A DNA stretch of 64,000 nucleotides from Rhodococcus erythropolis NBRC 15567 (GTDB lineage Bacteria > Actinomycetota > Actinomycetes > Mycobacteriales > Mycobacteriaceae), in contig NZ_BCRM01000028.1 of NCBI RefSeq assembly GCF_001552595.1, forward strand, positions 1 to 64,000, in the 5' to 3' direction. Shown piece after piece: positions 1 to 8,653 of the stretch. The position numbers and the translations under genes were made by a program. A model generated the notes under the pieces. The model saw only the letters and a list, made by a program, of their open reading frames with translations, made no database searches and had not been told where the DNA came from. Numbering within the stretch: the first letter of the stretch is position 1; every line of letters begins with the position of its first letter.

Positions 1-19
1 TTCCAAGGGGTCCCGGTCT

Positions 20-51
20 GGAGCCTCGCCGGTTGTCGCCGGTGGGGCTCC
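20..51 (+). terminator. Hairpin, possible terminator of an upstream gene
   Basis: A 13-bp stem (20-32 with 39-45 and 46-51, two G-T wobbles) closes a 6-base loop. There is no clean T-run after it, only a T/G-rich stretch. It probably ends a transcript entering from the left edge. The rest of 1-214 shows no convincing gene. Confidence 0.4.
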
Positions 52-214
52 TGCGTTGTGTGGGTCAGCTCGTTACGCCGCGTTAAGAACCTGAAAACTC
101 GGTGAGCAAACCTTCCTTTCCCAGGTGAAGCGGCGGATTATCGAAATGGTCGCGCATCTGGTTACCGCGCGGCATGTCGAGCGCGCCTGAAGGCACAACG
201 GGCCGGGAGGTCAC

Positions 215-736
215 ATGCTGCTACATCAATCGATCGGGTTGGAGCGCTTCAACGAACTACCGCGACAGAAGGCAGTTCACGCACTGTTCGAGTGCTGCTG
301 CTCGCTGACCTGGGCCGGGTGGGTCAGCGACGGACGTCCGTTCGCCGATCACGCGGAGATCCTCTCGCGCGCCGAGGACGCGATTCTCAACCTCTCGGAC
401 GTCGACGTCGAACGCGCCCTGCAATGCCATCCACCGGTCGGCGTCCGCAAGAACAGCGTGCCGTCCCACCTCGAGCAATGCTCGATCTGGGTTCCGGACG
501 ACGCCGTCATGGCAACCATCTATCGCGCCGGCGAGGAGTACGAGCGGAACTTCGGCTTCCGGTATCTGTGGTGTTCGCACGGCCACGACGCCGACGACCT
601 GCTCGAGAACATCGGCCAGCGCATGTCCAACGAGCGGTCCGTCGAGCGCAAGGTCTGCGTCGACGAGCTCGCCAAGATCACGCGGACGAGGATCGAGCGC
701 ATGCTGGGACCCGAGGACGGTTATCCCGAGTACTGA
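215..736 (+). CDS. OHCU decarboxylase (UraD)-like protein
   Basis: 173 residues. The C-terminal half carries the pattern of 2-oxo-4-hydroxy-4-carboxy-5-ureidoimidazoline decarboxylases, the last step from urate to allantoin: an HPPVG segment near residue 66 in place of the usual HPRIG, then Y..NFGFRYLWC, a DADDLL segment and a terminal ITRTRIERML helix. The start is supported by GGGAGG four bases upstream. No urate oxidase or HIU hydrolase lies in this window, so a role in purine breakdown is inferred from the family only. A divergent UraD-domain protein with another substrate is possible. It converges on terB across a strong shared terminator. Confidence 0.7.
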   Translation: MLLHQSIGLERFNELPRQKAVHALFECCCSLTWAGWVSDGRPFADHAEILSRAEDAILNLSDVDVERALQCHPPVGVRKNSVPSHLEQCSIWVPDDAVMATIYRAGEEYERNFGFRYLWCSHGHDADDLLENIGQRMSNERSVERKVCVDELAKITRTRIERMLGPEDGYPEY

Positions 737-741
737 AAAGA

Positions 742-777
742 AAAGCGGGTGCGGCGCTTTCGCGCCGCACCCGCTTT
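742..777. terminator. Bidirectional terminator
   Basis: A perfect 16-bp stem with a 4-base TTTC loop (arms 742-757 and 762-777). A-rich and T-rich ends let it work in both directions between the convergent UraD-like gene and terB. Confidence 0.85.
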
Positions 778-792
778 CATGCTCTGAATCGA

Positions 793-1248
793 TCAGAGAT
801 CGAACTCGGCCGGAGAGATTCCGACTGCAAAACACATGTCGCGTACGACGCCGCGCTCGTGCTCGTCGAAGTTGCCGTCCGCGCCGCCGATGATGATGCC
901 GATCTGGATGACCGCGCGGGCCTGATCCTGCTTCGACTTGAGCTTGGCAATGGTCGCGGTTGCCTCGACCTTGCCGAACTCGTAGTCCGAGGACAGCTTG
1001 CTGCAGTACCAGTCGAACTGCTCACGAAGCTCGTCCGGCGGGAAGACCGCGAGCGACTCGTTGCTCATGATCAGCGCGGCGGTCTTCTGACGCTCCGACG
1101 GATCGATCGAACCGTCTGCGGCGGCGATCAACGCGCACATTGCCATGCTCGCGTTCTTGAATTCCTTGTTCTGGAACTGGCTGGTCTTTGTCTTGAGCTG
1201 GCCGTTCATCTCCTGAGCCTTAGCCTTCAACTGATCCCAGAATGCCAT
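793..1248 (-). CDS. terB: TerB family tellurite-resistance protein
   Basis: 151 residues matching the TerB fold: an N-terminal FWDQLKAKAQ helix, a conserved ALIAAADGSID metal-binding segment at about 40-50, and a second acidic repeat, GIIIGGADGNFDEHE, near 120-135. The two acidic helix-loop repeats are the hallmark of TerB. ATG at 1248 is chosen because GAGGAG lies just upstream; a longer frame reaching 1326 has no ribosome site. TerB is cytoplasmic and is thought to bridge TerC-type membrane proteins and TerD proteins in metal- and stress-sensing complexes. It is last in the leftward Ter gene row. Confidence 0.9.
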   Translation of the reverse strand: MAFWDQLKAKAQEMNGQLKTKTSQFQNKEFKNASMAMCALIAAADGSIDPSERQKTAALIMSNESLAVFPPDELREQFDWYCSKLSSDYEFGKVEATATIAKLKSKQDQARAVIQIGIIIGGADGNFDEHERGVVRDMCFAVGISPAEFDL

Positions 1249-1332
1249 GAGTCTCCTCGAGTATTGCCGCCACACACCGCGCGTGGTCGTACCACCACTC
1301 TGCCTGTGCGCTCGGCAATCCGCCATCGGCCA

Positions 1333-2889
1333 CTAGGTGCGGTCGAACACTGCCAGAATTCGCGACCCGGAGATCGGGTCGAGCACGTCCGGGGTGAAGT
1401 GCCATTGCGTGCGGGTCCACGGATCGTGAACCTCCGTCTGCCCTGCTGCCGAAAGATGTTGGCACCCCTCGGACAGTGCGGCGACGGATTCTTCCGCGAA
1501 GTTCGACTCGTCCTCTCCGACAATCAGTATGGACAAACCGATTGCCGGCCCGCGTTCGGCGAGGAACATGATGGTCTGTGCGTCTTCGGCGGAGTATCCG
1601 TGCGGGAAATCGCTGAGGATCAACAGGCGCAGGGAACTCGGGCCATCTGCGACACCACTCATTCGCGCGAGTTCGCCCATGTCGACGGCCTCGGCCAGTG
1701 CCCGCAAGCGCGCCGAGATCTCGGTGTGAGCGGTGATGACCGGCCCCGCGAGCATCGGTGCCAGTCGGTCGGTCAGTGGCGTCAGCGAGCCGGTCAGATC
1801 GACGACGTCGAGTAGCGGCATCGGGCCGGCGGCCATGACGCGCACGGTGACGGCACTGATCAGACCGAGCGCTGCTTTGCTCGACGTACTGTCCACCCAG
1901 ATGGGCCGACGCAGTGGGAGCGGGACGCAGTAGGGAACGGTGAGCGTGCCGCGGTCCGGAGCCGAAAGCTCGCCCAGACGCATTCCGTCGCTGACGGCCG
2001 TGATCTGGGCCGGATCGGTTGTACCCGCCCACGACACCGACTTCCACGACGCCATCGACCGTGGGAGCACGCCGTCGATCACACCGAGTTCGTGCGCAAG
2101 CTGAGCGCTGTCGCGGGCGTGATTGTCCCGCGCGAGTGAGACGAGGTCGTCGTGACGCTTCTGTGCGGCATCGCGCGCCGCCACTCCCGCTGCCGAGTTC
2201 CGCAACGACGGATCTGCGACGGCTGCGGTCAGATCCTCGTCCAAACGGGCAAGCGCGTACTCACTGCTGGAGACGAAGGAAGCGGCAGATCGGGAGGCGT
2301 CCTCGAAGATCATCCACGCACGCTCGAGGCCGCGGCCCACCTCCAACGGCTCCACCGCGGAGTCCCACGCAGGCGCGGCTGTCGGGGCTGGTTGCGCCGG
2401 CTCGTCGTCGACCTCGACGCCGTGCACCGAGATCAGTTCCGCCAGACCACCCGCATAGCCCTGCCCTACGGCCCGAATCTTCCAGGCACCGGACTTTCGG
2501 TACAGCTCCCAGCAGATGACCGCTGTCTCGGTGCCTGCGGTGGGGATCGCGAATTCGGCCAGGACCGAACCGGATTGATCGCTCAGGGTGGCGGAGAGCC
2601 CGGCCGTGCGAAAGGCTCCCGCGGCCGTCGCTGCCGGATCCACGCTGACGATGCACAACACTGCTGCGGCATCGGGGTGAAGTCGATCGAGTTCCACCCG
2701 GATGCCGCTCTGGTCGAGTTGCACTCCAGCGGTGGATGGTTGGTTGTAGAACACGAAGTCCGCGGACGTCAATGCCCGCAGGTTCGCGTCCGCTACCAGC
2801 GCCGACACGTCGAACGGCGTCTGGCTCTCGGCTCGAAACGTCACCACGGGCGCCTGCAGCGGCGCGTTCTGTCCGGGAACAAAAGTCAT
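1333..2889 (-). CDS. TerD-domain protein with a degenerate FtsK/HerA-like C-terminal region
   Basis: 518 residues from ATG 2889 (GTG 2895 is also possible). Residues 1-165 form a TerD-like beta-sandwich: VPGQNAPL start, DFVFYNQP core, and a WKIRAVGQGYAGG end. This copy lacks the acidic metal-binding loops seen in the TerD at 11289. After a Pro/Ala linker comes a helical stretch, then about 200 residues with blocks resembling FtsK/SpoIIIE-type proteins (VPLPLRRPIWVD, LLILSDFPHGYSAE, GLSILIVGEDE), but no Walker A lysine motif is visible. The ATPase-like reading is inference. It lies between terB and a secreted hydrolase gene and was probably built for protein assembly rather than catalysis. Confidence 0.7.
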   Translation of the reverse strand: MTFVPGQNAPLQAPVVTFRAESQTPFDVSALVADANLRALTSADFVFYNQPSTAGVQLDQSGIRVELDRLHPDAAAVLCIVSVDPAATAAGAFRTAGLSATLSDQSGSVLAEFAIPTAGTETAVICWELYRKSGAWKIRAVGQGYAGGLAELISVHGVEVDDEPAQPAPTAAPAWDSAVEPLEVGRGLERAWMIFEDASRSAASFVSSSEYALARLDEDLTAAVADPSLRNSAAGVAARDAAQKRHDDLVSLARDNHARDSAQLAHELGVIDGVLPRSMASWKSVSWAGTTDPAQITAVSDGMRLGELSAPDRGTLTVPYCVPLPLRRPIWVDSTSSKAALGLISAVTVRVMAAGPMPLLDVVDLTGSLTPLTDRLAPMLAGPVITAHTEISARLRALAEAVDMGELARMSGVADGPSSLRLLILSDFPHGYSAEDAQTIMFLAERGPAIGLSILIVGEDESNFAEESVAALSEGCQHLSAAGQTEVHDPWTRTQWHFTPDVLDPISGSRILAVFDRT

Positions 2890-2929
2890 ACCCACAGCAG
2901 CGAACTATGCCATGACCGGGCTCTCTCGG

Positions 2930-3823
2930 TCAGCCTTGCAGGTCCGCCACCACTAGATCGGCCACCGCGGTCATCCCGGCGTCCGTGAAGTGCAAGCGCT
3001 GCGCCGTCGACTCCGAGAACAGGCCTTCGAACCAACGCTGATCTGCACTCGCACACGCGTCGTGCCCGCCGGCGATGCTCGCCGCCGCAATGTCGACAGT
3101 GCGCACACCGTGGGCGTGGGCGACCTCGTCGAACTTCGTGTTGTAGCGAGCGAAGTAGTCCATGAACCAGGCTGCGTCGGCGTCTGAGAACGGGATGTTC
3201 GGCCAGCATCCGCGAGAGGAGATCATGCCGCCCTCTCCGATCAGGTAGATGCGAGCGTTAGGCGCGCGCTGCGTGACCGCGGTCAGGATGCGATCCAATT
3301 CTCCGGCAGCCCGGTCGATTCCGGACTGGGCGACGGAATTCGCGAGCGGGTCGTACCGGCATCCACGATCGGTTCCTGGTCCCGGAGCGACGCACAGGGG
3401 GCCGAGGAAGATGCTGTTGGAGTCGTTGCCGCCGATCGAGATGGTAATCAGGTCGGTGTCCGGGTGAACGGCATCGAGCTGGACGGGCCAGTAGTTCGGA
3501 ATCAGCTGTGGGGTGTCGATGATGTTCTCGGCGCGTGCCGCGCTGCAAGAGACATCAGCGAACTCGGCCACGTCGAGCGCCCGCGAGATTTTGCCCGCGA
3601 AGTTCTCGTACGAACGCGAGCAGGCGTCGGGGTACATCGGTTCCAGCCTTGGACCGGAGGCGCGGGAGTCACCGAGGGCGACGTACTTGATCCCGGTCTC
3701 GGAAAAACCTGCCGGCGGTGCCGACTGGGGTACCGAAGCCTGCGCGATTCCGGTGCTCACGAGCGCCAGCACAACGCCTGCGATGGCCGCCGCCCGACCG
3801 AGAAGTTTCCCTCGAGTGATCAT
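2930..3823 (-). CDS. Secreted SGNH/GDSL-type hydrolase
   Basis: 297 residues. An N-terminal signal peptide (basic start, hydrophobic 11-28, AQA-S type cleavage) sends it out of the cell. Block I is ALGDSRASG with the nucleophile Ser at 53, block III is GGND at 131-134, and the catalytic Asp/His pair sits near the end in RLHFTDAG. Several Cys residues suggest disulfides. The family contains lipases and esterases acting on lipids or acylated sugars; the substrate cannot be told. It lies inside the Ter gene row with gaps of 34 and 158 bases, so it may be cotranscribed, but functional linkage is unproven. Confidence 0.85.
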   Translation of the reverse strand: MITRGKLLGRAAAIAGVVLALVSTGIAQASVPQSAPPAGFSETGIKYVALGDSRASGPRLEPMYPDACSRSYENFAGKISRALDVAEFADVSCSAARAENIIDTPQLIPNYWPVQLDAVHPDTDLITISIGGNDSNSIFLGPLCVAPGPGTDRGCRYDPLANSVAQSGIDRAAGELDRILTAVTQRAPNARIYLIGEGGMISSRGCWPNIPFSDADAAWFMDYFARYNTKFDEVAHAHGVRTVDIAAASIAGGHDACASADQRWFEGLFSESTAQRLHFTDAGMTAVADLVVADLQG

Positions 3824-3981
3824 CTACTGTGCCAAGTCCTCTCGCGCACGGCCGCTCGACTGACGGCTCGACATGCCGCATGAGGTTAACGCACGGAGGG
3901 GACAACGATGTCCGGTTCGGCGGACGGCGATCGAAACCACCTACCGCCGAACCGGATTCATCTCGACTATGCAGTCTCGAC

Positions 3982-5376
3982 TCAAGCAGTGAGGAAACGT
4001 CCCAGCTGCGGCGCAGCTTCTCCTGCGTGCTTGGCCTGGATACCTTCACCGATGGCCTGCAGCTTCCATTCGCCGTTCGCGCGGTACACCTTTGCCATCA
4101 CCATTCCGGTGAAAGCCATGCCGCCCTGGAGCGTGTATCGAGCGAGCTCAGAGTTGGTGGTGCTGTCCACGAGACGGCAGAAAGCGTTGGAGACCTGCTC
4201 GAACGTGTGTCCGCGGTACGAGGTCACGGTGAAGATCACGGTGGTCACGTGAGCCGGGACCCGCTGCAGATCGACGAGCATGACCTCGTCGTCACCATCT
4301 CCGTCGCCCGTCAGGTTGTCACCCATGTGACGGACCGAGCCGTCCTTGGACGTCAGCTGACCGTAGTAACAGACGTCGACGAGGTTGCCGTCGGCGTACA
4401 GGAGTGCCGAAGCGTCTAGGTCGACGTCGGCGGTACGGCTTCCGAACAGACCGCTCTTCTTGATCGGATCCCAACCCAGACCCATCTGGATCATGGTGAG
4501 CGCGACGCCGCCCTCCTTGCGGAGCGTGACCTTCTGGCCCTTGGTCAGGCTGACGGGGCGTCCCTTGACCAGGCTCACCTCGGGCTGCTGCGCCGGCGGC
4601 TGGTTCTGCATGGGAGGCGCCGGGGGTGCCTGGTTGTACGTCGGCTGCTGGTTGTACGCAGGCTGCTGCGCCGGCGGGTAGGCCGGCGGCGTCGGTCCCT
4701 GGTTGTAGGCAGGCGGCTGGTTGTACGCGGGCGGGGCCGGCGGAACCGGCGGCGCGTTGTACGAAGGCTGCTGCTGCGGCGGCTGGTTGTACGCCGGCGG
4801 AGTAGGAGCGACGGACGAGGGCGGGGTGATCGGAGCCGGAGCCGCGACCGGAGTGGGCGGCGGCGGCGCGGGCGCATCGTCGACGGACACACCGTGATCG
4901 GTGACCAGCGCGGCAAATCCACCCGCGTACCCCTGGCCGACGGCGCGCACCTTCCACGCACCCTGGCGTCGGTACACCTCGAGCGCGATGACGATGGACT
5001 CGGTGGTGAGACCGTCGATCACGTACTCGTACAACACGTTCCCGGCCGCGTCGGAGACCCGAGCGGTGGGAGCAGCGCTGCGCCCGAAGTTCGACGAAGC
5101 GTCGTCGAGCGTGATGACGGCGCGAACCTGCTCGATATCGGCAGGGACGCCGGCGAGCGAGACTCGGAGTGAGGCAATGCCACCCGGGTTGGGCACCAAT
5201 TGCACGCCGGGTCCGGTCGGCTGGTTGAAGAAGACGAAGTCGGCGTCGGAACGAACTTTTCCGTTGCTCGTCACGAGGAGTGCAGACAGGTCAGCGGCTG
5301 CAGCCAGCTGAACCGACACAACTACATCCGAGACGTCCAGCGGGCCGTTCTGCCCTTTGGCAAGCGATACAGACAA
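3982..5376 (-). CDS. Double TerD-domain protein with Pro/Gln/Tyr-rich linker
   Basis: 464 residues. TerD domain 1 (1-165) opens with MSVSLAKGQN and lacks acidic loops. A 100-residue linker (166-265) is dominated by Pro, Ala, Gln and repeated YNQ units. TerD domain 2 (267-464) has the full metal-binding pattern, with DVDLDASALL near 318 and GDGDGDDE near 358. The start is TTG at 5376, supported by AAGGGG six bases upstream. TerD proteins bind calcium and act in tellurite and stress response at the inner face of the membrane. The linker would let domain 2 move freely or drive multimer formation. Confidence 0.9.
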   Translation of the reverse strand: MSVSLAKGQNGPLDVSDVVVSVQLAAAADLSALLVTSNGKVRSDADFVFFNQPTGPGVQLVPNPGGIASLRVSLAGVPADIEQVRAVITLDDASSNFGRSAAPTARVSDAAGNVLYEYVIDGLTTESIVIALEVYRRQGAWKVRAVGQGYAGGFAALVTDHGVSVDDAPAPPPPTPVAAPAPITPPSSVAPTPPAYNQPPQQQPSYNAPPVPPAPPAYNQPPAYNQGPTPPAYPPAQQPAYNQQPTYNQAPPAPPMQNQPPAQQPEVSLVKGRPVSLTKGQKVTLRKEGGVALTMIQMGLGWDPIKKSGLFGSRTADVDLDASALLYADGNLVDVCYYGQLTSKDGSVRHMGDNLTGDGDGDDEVMLVDLQRVPAHVTTVIFTVTSYRGHTFEQVSNAFCRLVDSTTNSELARYTLQGGMAFTGMVMAKVYRANGEWKLQAIGEGIQAKHAGEAAPQLGRFLTA

Positions 5377-5403
5377 CTAAATCCCCTTCATAGAGAGCGT
5401 GTA

Positions 5404-6261
5404 TTACCCGAGCGCGGAAGAGAACCACCGCAATATCTCCGCGCTCGCTGCGATACCGGACCTTTCTGTCACAGTAACGGTCGGCCGTTGCCAATTCAGT
5501 TCTTCCAGCTCACCGTGCCTCGGCCGGATCGCGAAATCGGAGTATTCGAGCATGTCCGCATCCAATGCGCCGTCACCTGCCGAGATCACGACTGCGGATT
5601 GATCCAGATCACCCGACTCGACCAGTCTGCGGCGCACCTCTGCCAGCGCTCGTGACTTCGACACGGCGTCGGGCATCGTGTAGATCTTCCGGCCTTGACG
5701 CGAAACGTTCCAGCCCCGCGTCACGCACCAGTGATTCCATTCGGTTTCGAATTCACTCGGCATCACGGCCAGATCGACGACCAGGTACGGAAACAGGTCG
5801 TCGGCAACACGAATGGAACTGACCCAGCTCGAGTCGATCCGCGATTCCAGTTCCGCCTGAACCTGCGGCAACTCGGCGCCGGACTTGCTGGTCGAACGGT
5901 CGATCTCGTTTCGCCACTCGCGATCGGCTTCGCCGTCCACCAGGATGTTTCCGCCGTTGCTCGTAATGGCGTACTTCCACGGTCCGCCGGGAAGATCGAT
6001 CCGCTGGAACTGCGCAATGGTCCTGGTGGTTGTCGGAATCACCGGAACCCGCGAGGTCAGCGCGGTCAGCAGTTCGATCGATTCGACGCTCATGTGCGAG
6101 AGCGGACCGCCGTTGTAGTACTCGACGCACAACGGGCTCGGCGCCGAATCCAGGTCGGAGCCACTGGGATCGCCGCCGATCGCGGCCTGCGAATAGATCA
6201 TCGTGCGGTCCAGATCCGTAGCGATCAGGACCTGGGACGCAGCGGTGTCCGCACGGCTCAC
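5404..6261 (-). CDS. HAD-superfamily phosphatase of the Ter metabolite operon
   Basis: 285 residues from GTG 6261, which overlaps the preceding stop codon by four bases (GTGA). HAD motif I is ATDLDRTM with Asp16/Asp18, motif II lies in IPTTTRT, and the late acidic motif is ISAGDGALDADML. A Cof/sucrose-phosphatase-type cap domain lies between. In the Ter-linked biosynthetic module described by comparative genomics, such a phosphatase acts with two phosphoribosyltransferase-like proteins and a lyase, presumably dephosphorylating a nucleotide-like intermediate. The exact substrate is unknown. It is the last gene of the overlapping four-gene unit. Confidence 0.85.
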   Translation of the reverse strand: MSRADTAASQVLIATDLDRTMIYSQAAIGGDPSGSDLDSAPSPLCVEYYNGGPLSHMSVESIELLTALTSRVPVIPTTTRTIAQFQRIDLPGGPWKYAITSNGGNILVDGEADREWRNEIDRSTSKSGAELPQVQAELESRIDSSWVSSIRVADDLFPYLVVDLAVMPSEFETEWNHWCVTRGWNVSRQGRKIYTMPDAVSKSRALAEVRRRLVESGDLDQSAVVISAGDGALDADMLEYSDFAIRPRHGELEELNWQRPTVTVTERSGIAASAEILRWFSSALG

Positions 6262-7367
6262 GTGATGTCCTTGATCAGCCCGACACACGAGTAGGCGAGG
6301 TCGGGTACCACCTCGACCGGAACCCCGCGGGCCTGCGCCAACAACCGAATGTGTGCATGCTCCGGGGCGTCGAGTTCACGCACCAGAACCTTCCAGGGGA
6401 GCCGGCGCAGCAACACCCTGGTTGTTTCTCCGACACCGGGTTTGACGAAGTTGACCGTCGAGATCCCGTACTCGGCCTGCACCTTCTCCACCGACTCCCA
6501 GCCGGCCCAGGTCGGCGTCCGATCGGAATCGAGCACTGCAGCAAGAGAATCCGCTGCGTCGCCGCGAACGGAGTCGAACTCGGCCGAGACCACGTCGAGC
6601 AACCGATTGGAGACGTCGACGTCGGCGAGGTCGGCGTAGAACTTGGCGCCGTGGAAATCGCCGGGCCCGATAAGGGTGTCGTTGAGGACTGTTCGTGAGA
6701 CCAAGCCGGACACCGTCGAATTGAGGCACGCCGACGCGATCAGGAAGTCGTCGCGGGTTCCGTACGTTCGCACGCAGTGGCCGGGGTCGGCGAGAACAGC
6801 CAGATCGGAGTCGAACTTGGCTCCACCCGCCTCGTGGTACTCCGTCAACGCTGCGTCGAGTTCGCGGGCGATGGCGCCCTTACCTGTCCAGCCGTCGACG
6901 AAGACGACGTTCTCCGAGTCGTGATGGTGCGCAAGATAATCGAGTGCGACGGAATCGATACCCTTGCCGCGGACGATAGACACTGCATAGTGCGGCAACG
7001 TGAGCCCGCGGGTCTGCTGGGCCCAGCGCCGCATCAGAATCCCGATCGGTGTTCCGGCCCGGGCGAGTGAGACCAGCGTGATGTCACTCCCCCGCTCGGC
7101 CAAGACCAAGTCCATCACGGTCCCGACAGCGCGCGCCAACCGTGGAGCACTCTCGGCGAGCACCGTCTCGAACAGATCCCGGTATGCCTGATCGGGTTGG
7201 TACTCGATGGGAAGAGACTCGGCATAGTGCGCCTCACCCGATTGAATACGCTTCTCGCGCACGGATACATCCGCTTCGAGATCCACGTGCGAAAGATCCT
7301 TGAGCAGCCACTTCACTTCGCCCGGCGCGTACGAACCGAATTCGGGCCCGACCAATGGTTCGTTCAT
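6258..7367 (-). CDS. PRTase_1/StiP-family protein with C-terminal PELOTA-like domain
   Basis: 369 residues. The N-terminal motif GSYAPGEVKWLLKDL is typical of this Ter-associated family. A phosphoribosyltransferase-like core follows, with the PRPP-loop equivalent VFVDGWTGKGAI at 155-166. The last 60 residues (VLLRRLPWK..., HIRLLAQARGVPVEVVPDL) resemble the PELOTA/L7Ae RNA-binding fold. Databases name it either PRTase or 'cysteine protease StiP'; I see the phosphoribosyltransferase pattern more clearly. Start and stop overlap the neighbours by four bases on both sides, so it must be cotranscribed and probably translationally coupled. Confidence 0.85.
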   Translation of the reverse strand: MNEPLVGPEFGSYAPGEVKWLLKDLSHVDLEADVSVREKRIQSGEAHYAESLPIEYQPDQAYRDLFETVLAESAPRLARAVGTVMDLVLAERGSDITLVSLARAGTPIGILMRRWAQQTRGLTLPHYAVSIVRGKGIDSVALDYLAHHHDSENVVFVDGWTGKGAIARELDAALTEYHEAGGAKFDSDLAVLADPGHCVRTYGTRDDFLIASACLNSTVSGLVSRTVLNDTLIGPGDFHGAKFYADLADVDVSNRLLDVVSAEFDSVRGDAADSLAAVLDSDRTPTWAGWESVEKVQAEYGISTVNFVKPGVGETTRVLLRRLPWKVLVRELDAPEHAHIRLLAQARGVPVEVVPDLAYSCVGLIKDIT

Positions 7368-8653
7368 GACGAGCCTCCTGCTCTGGATTCTCGCAGCGCC
7401 GACGGATCGGCCCCGCGAACGGTGGCGACCAGGACGTCGGTGCCGGAGTTCCGTAACACCTCGATCACCCCGTCCATCGCCGTCAACCGATCGGTATCGG
7501 CGGGCTCGTCCACGACGAGCAAGGCAAGGGCGTCGACCGCCGCGTCAGGCCACTGCGCGTTGTAGACGTATCGGGGTTCGTTCTCGCCCAGTTCCGGTGC
7601 CGGAAAGGTGAACCCGCGACGCAGCGGGTATCCCGGCACGTCGACGACGTAGGCGGGTGAACGCGTCGTGGTCTGGTACCGAACCGCTCGCCCAGAGCTT
7701 TCCAAGCCCGCGGCGATGCGCAGTGGCAGGTACATCAACTCCTCGTGACCGATCACGATCACAGCACGCGACGCGTCGATCGACGATCCGAGAATGGACA
7801 CCGCTGCCTCGACGGCTGACTCGAATGCCGCGGTGTCGCCATCGAGAAAACCGTGCCGGCCTCCGTCGGGGACTTGCGCGGGCCACGGCAGATCCATCCG
7901 AGACAGCGTGCCGCGGCGATCACCGATCGGGTTGAGATCCGGAGCATCCAGCGCCGTGACGCGCTCGGTCAGGCCGTCGGGCAGGACCGTCGAACCCGAA
8001 GCGAGAGAGACGTAGTCGATTCGTACACCCAGTTCCGTGGCCGCGGCTTCGCTGGCGGCTCGGTGTTCCTCGGTTCTCATGTCCACCAGCGAGGCCACGA
8101 CATAGCGGCTGCGCGGGCATTGCCCGTGCAGTGCCCGGATGGCATCGATCGCGGTGGCGCCGGTGGAGATCTCGTCGTCGACGAGGACCAGTGGCAGGTC
8201 GTTCTCGAACAGTTCGGCGGACGTCGGCTGCATCAGATGGCTCGTGGCGTGCGAGTGCCCCTCCTCGAATCCGGCGAGCGTCGCGGCACCTGGTACGTCT
8301 CGGCGCGTGGAGTGCAGGTAGCAGTGAGCGTGCAGGCGAGCTGCGACGCAGTGGCCCAAACCTGTTGCGGTTTCGGCAAACCCGAGCACGACGACGTCGA
8401 CACCCTCACCGAGGGTTGTCCGCACCAGATCGCCGAGGTCGTCGGCAGCGCCGATGACCACGGACGGCTCGGTGGGCACGTGCTTTCCCAGCACGGTGGA
8501 CACCAGCAGATGAGCGCGACGCGGATTCCGCCGAAGTCCCGGGATCACCAGATCGGGCACCGAATGCCCGAGTGACGAATCACCGTGAACGAGGTCCAAG
8601 CCGAATTCTGCTGTAGCCCAGGGAACGTCCCGGGACTGGACAACCTCTGTCAT
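7364..8653 (-). CDS. PRTase_2/TRSP-domain phosphoribosyltransferase
   Basis: 429 residues from ATG 8653, overlapping the upstream stop (ATGA). The PRPP-binding motif VLVDDEISTG lies at 156-165, preceded by the hydrophobic strand of the type I phosphoribosyltransferase fold. The C-terminal third (RYQTTTRSP, YPLRRGFTFPAPE) matches the TRSP domain found only behind this PRTase. The family is confined to Ter-type stress islands and is predicted to build a ribosylated, nucleoside-like compound from PRPP. It sits between the lyase gene and the StiP/PELOTA gene in a strictly overlapping operon. Confidence 0.88.
   Translation of the reverse strand: MTEVVQSRDVPWATAEFGLDLVHGDSSLGHSVPDLVIPGLRRNPRRAHLLVSTVLGKHVPTEPSVVIGAADDLGDLVRTTLGEGVDVVVLGFAETATGLGHCVAARLHAHCYLHSTRRDVPGAATLAGFEEGHSHATSHLMQPTSAELFENDLPLVLVDDEISTGATAIDAIRALHGQCPRSRYVVASLVDMRTEEHRAASEAAATELGVRIDYVSLASGSTVLPDGLTERVTALDAPDLNPIGDRRGTLSRMDLPWPAQVPDGGRHGFLDGDTAAFESAVEAAVSILGSSIDASRAVIVIGHEELMYLPLRIAAGLESSGRAVRYQTTTRSPAYVVDVPGYPLRRGFTFPAPELGENEPRYVYNAQWPDAAVDALALLVVDEPADTDRLTAMDGVIEVLRNSGTDVLVATVRGADPSALRESRAGGSS

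Noticed and set aside
125-190. 21-codon GTG frame before the UraD-like gene
   Set aside because: No ribosome site, very short, and no recognisable peptide motif; chance frame.
292-1815. 507-codon plus-strand frame across the UraD-like gene and terB
   Set aside because: Arg/Gly-rich low-quality translation crossing a terminator and two real genes.
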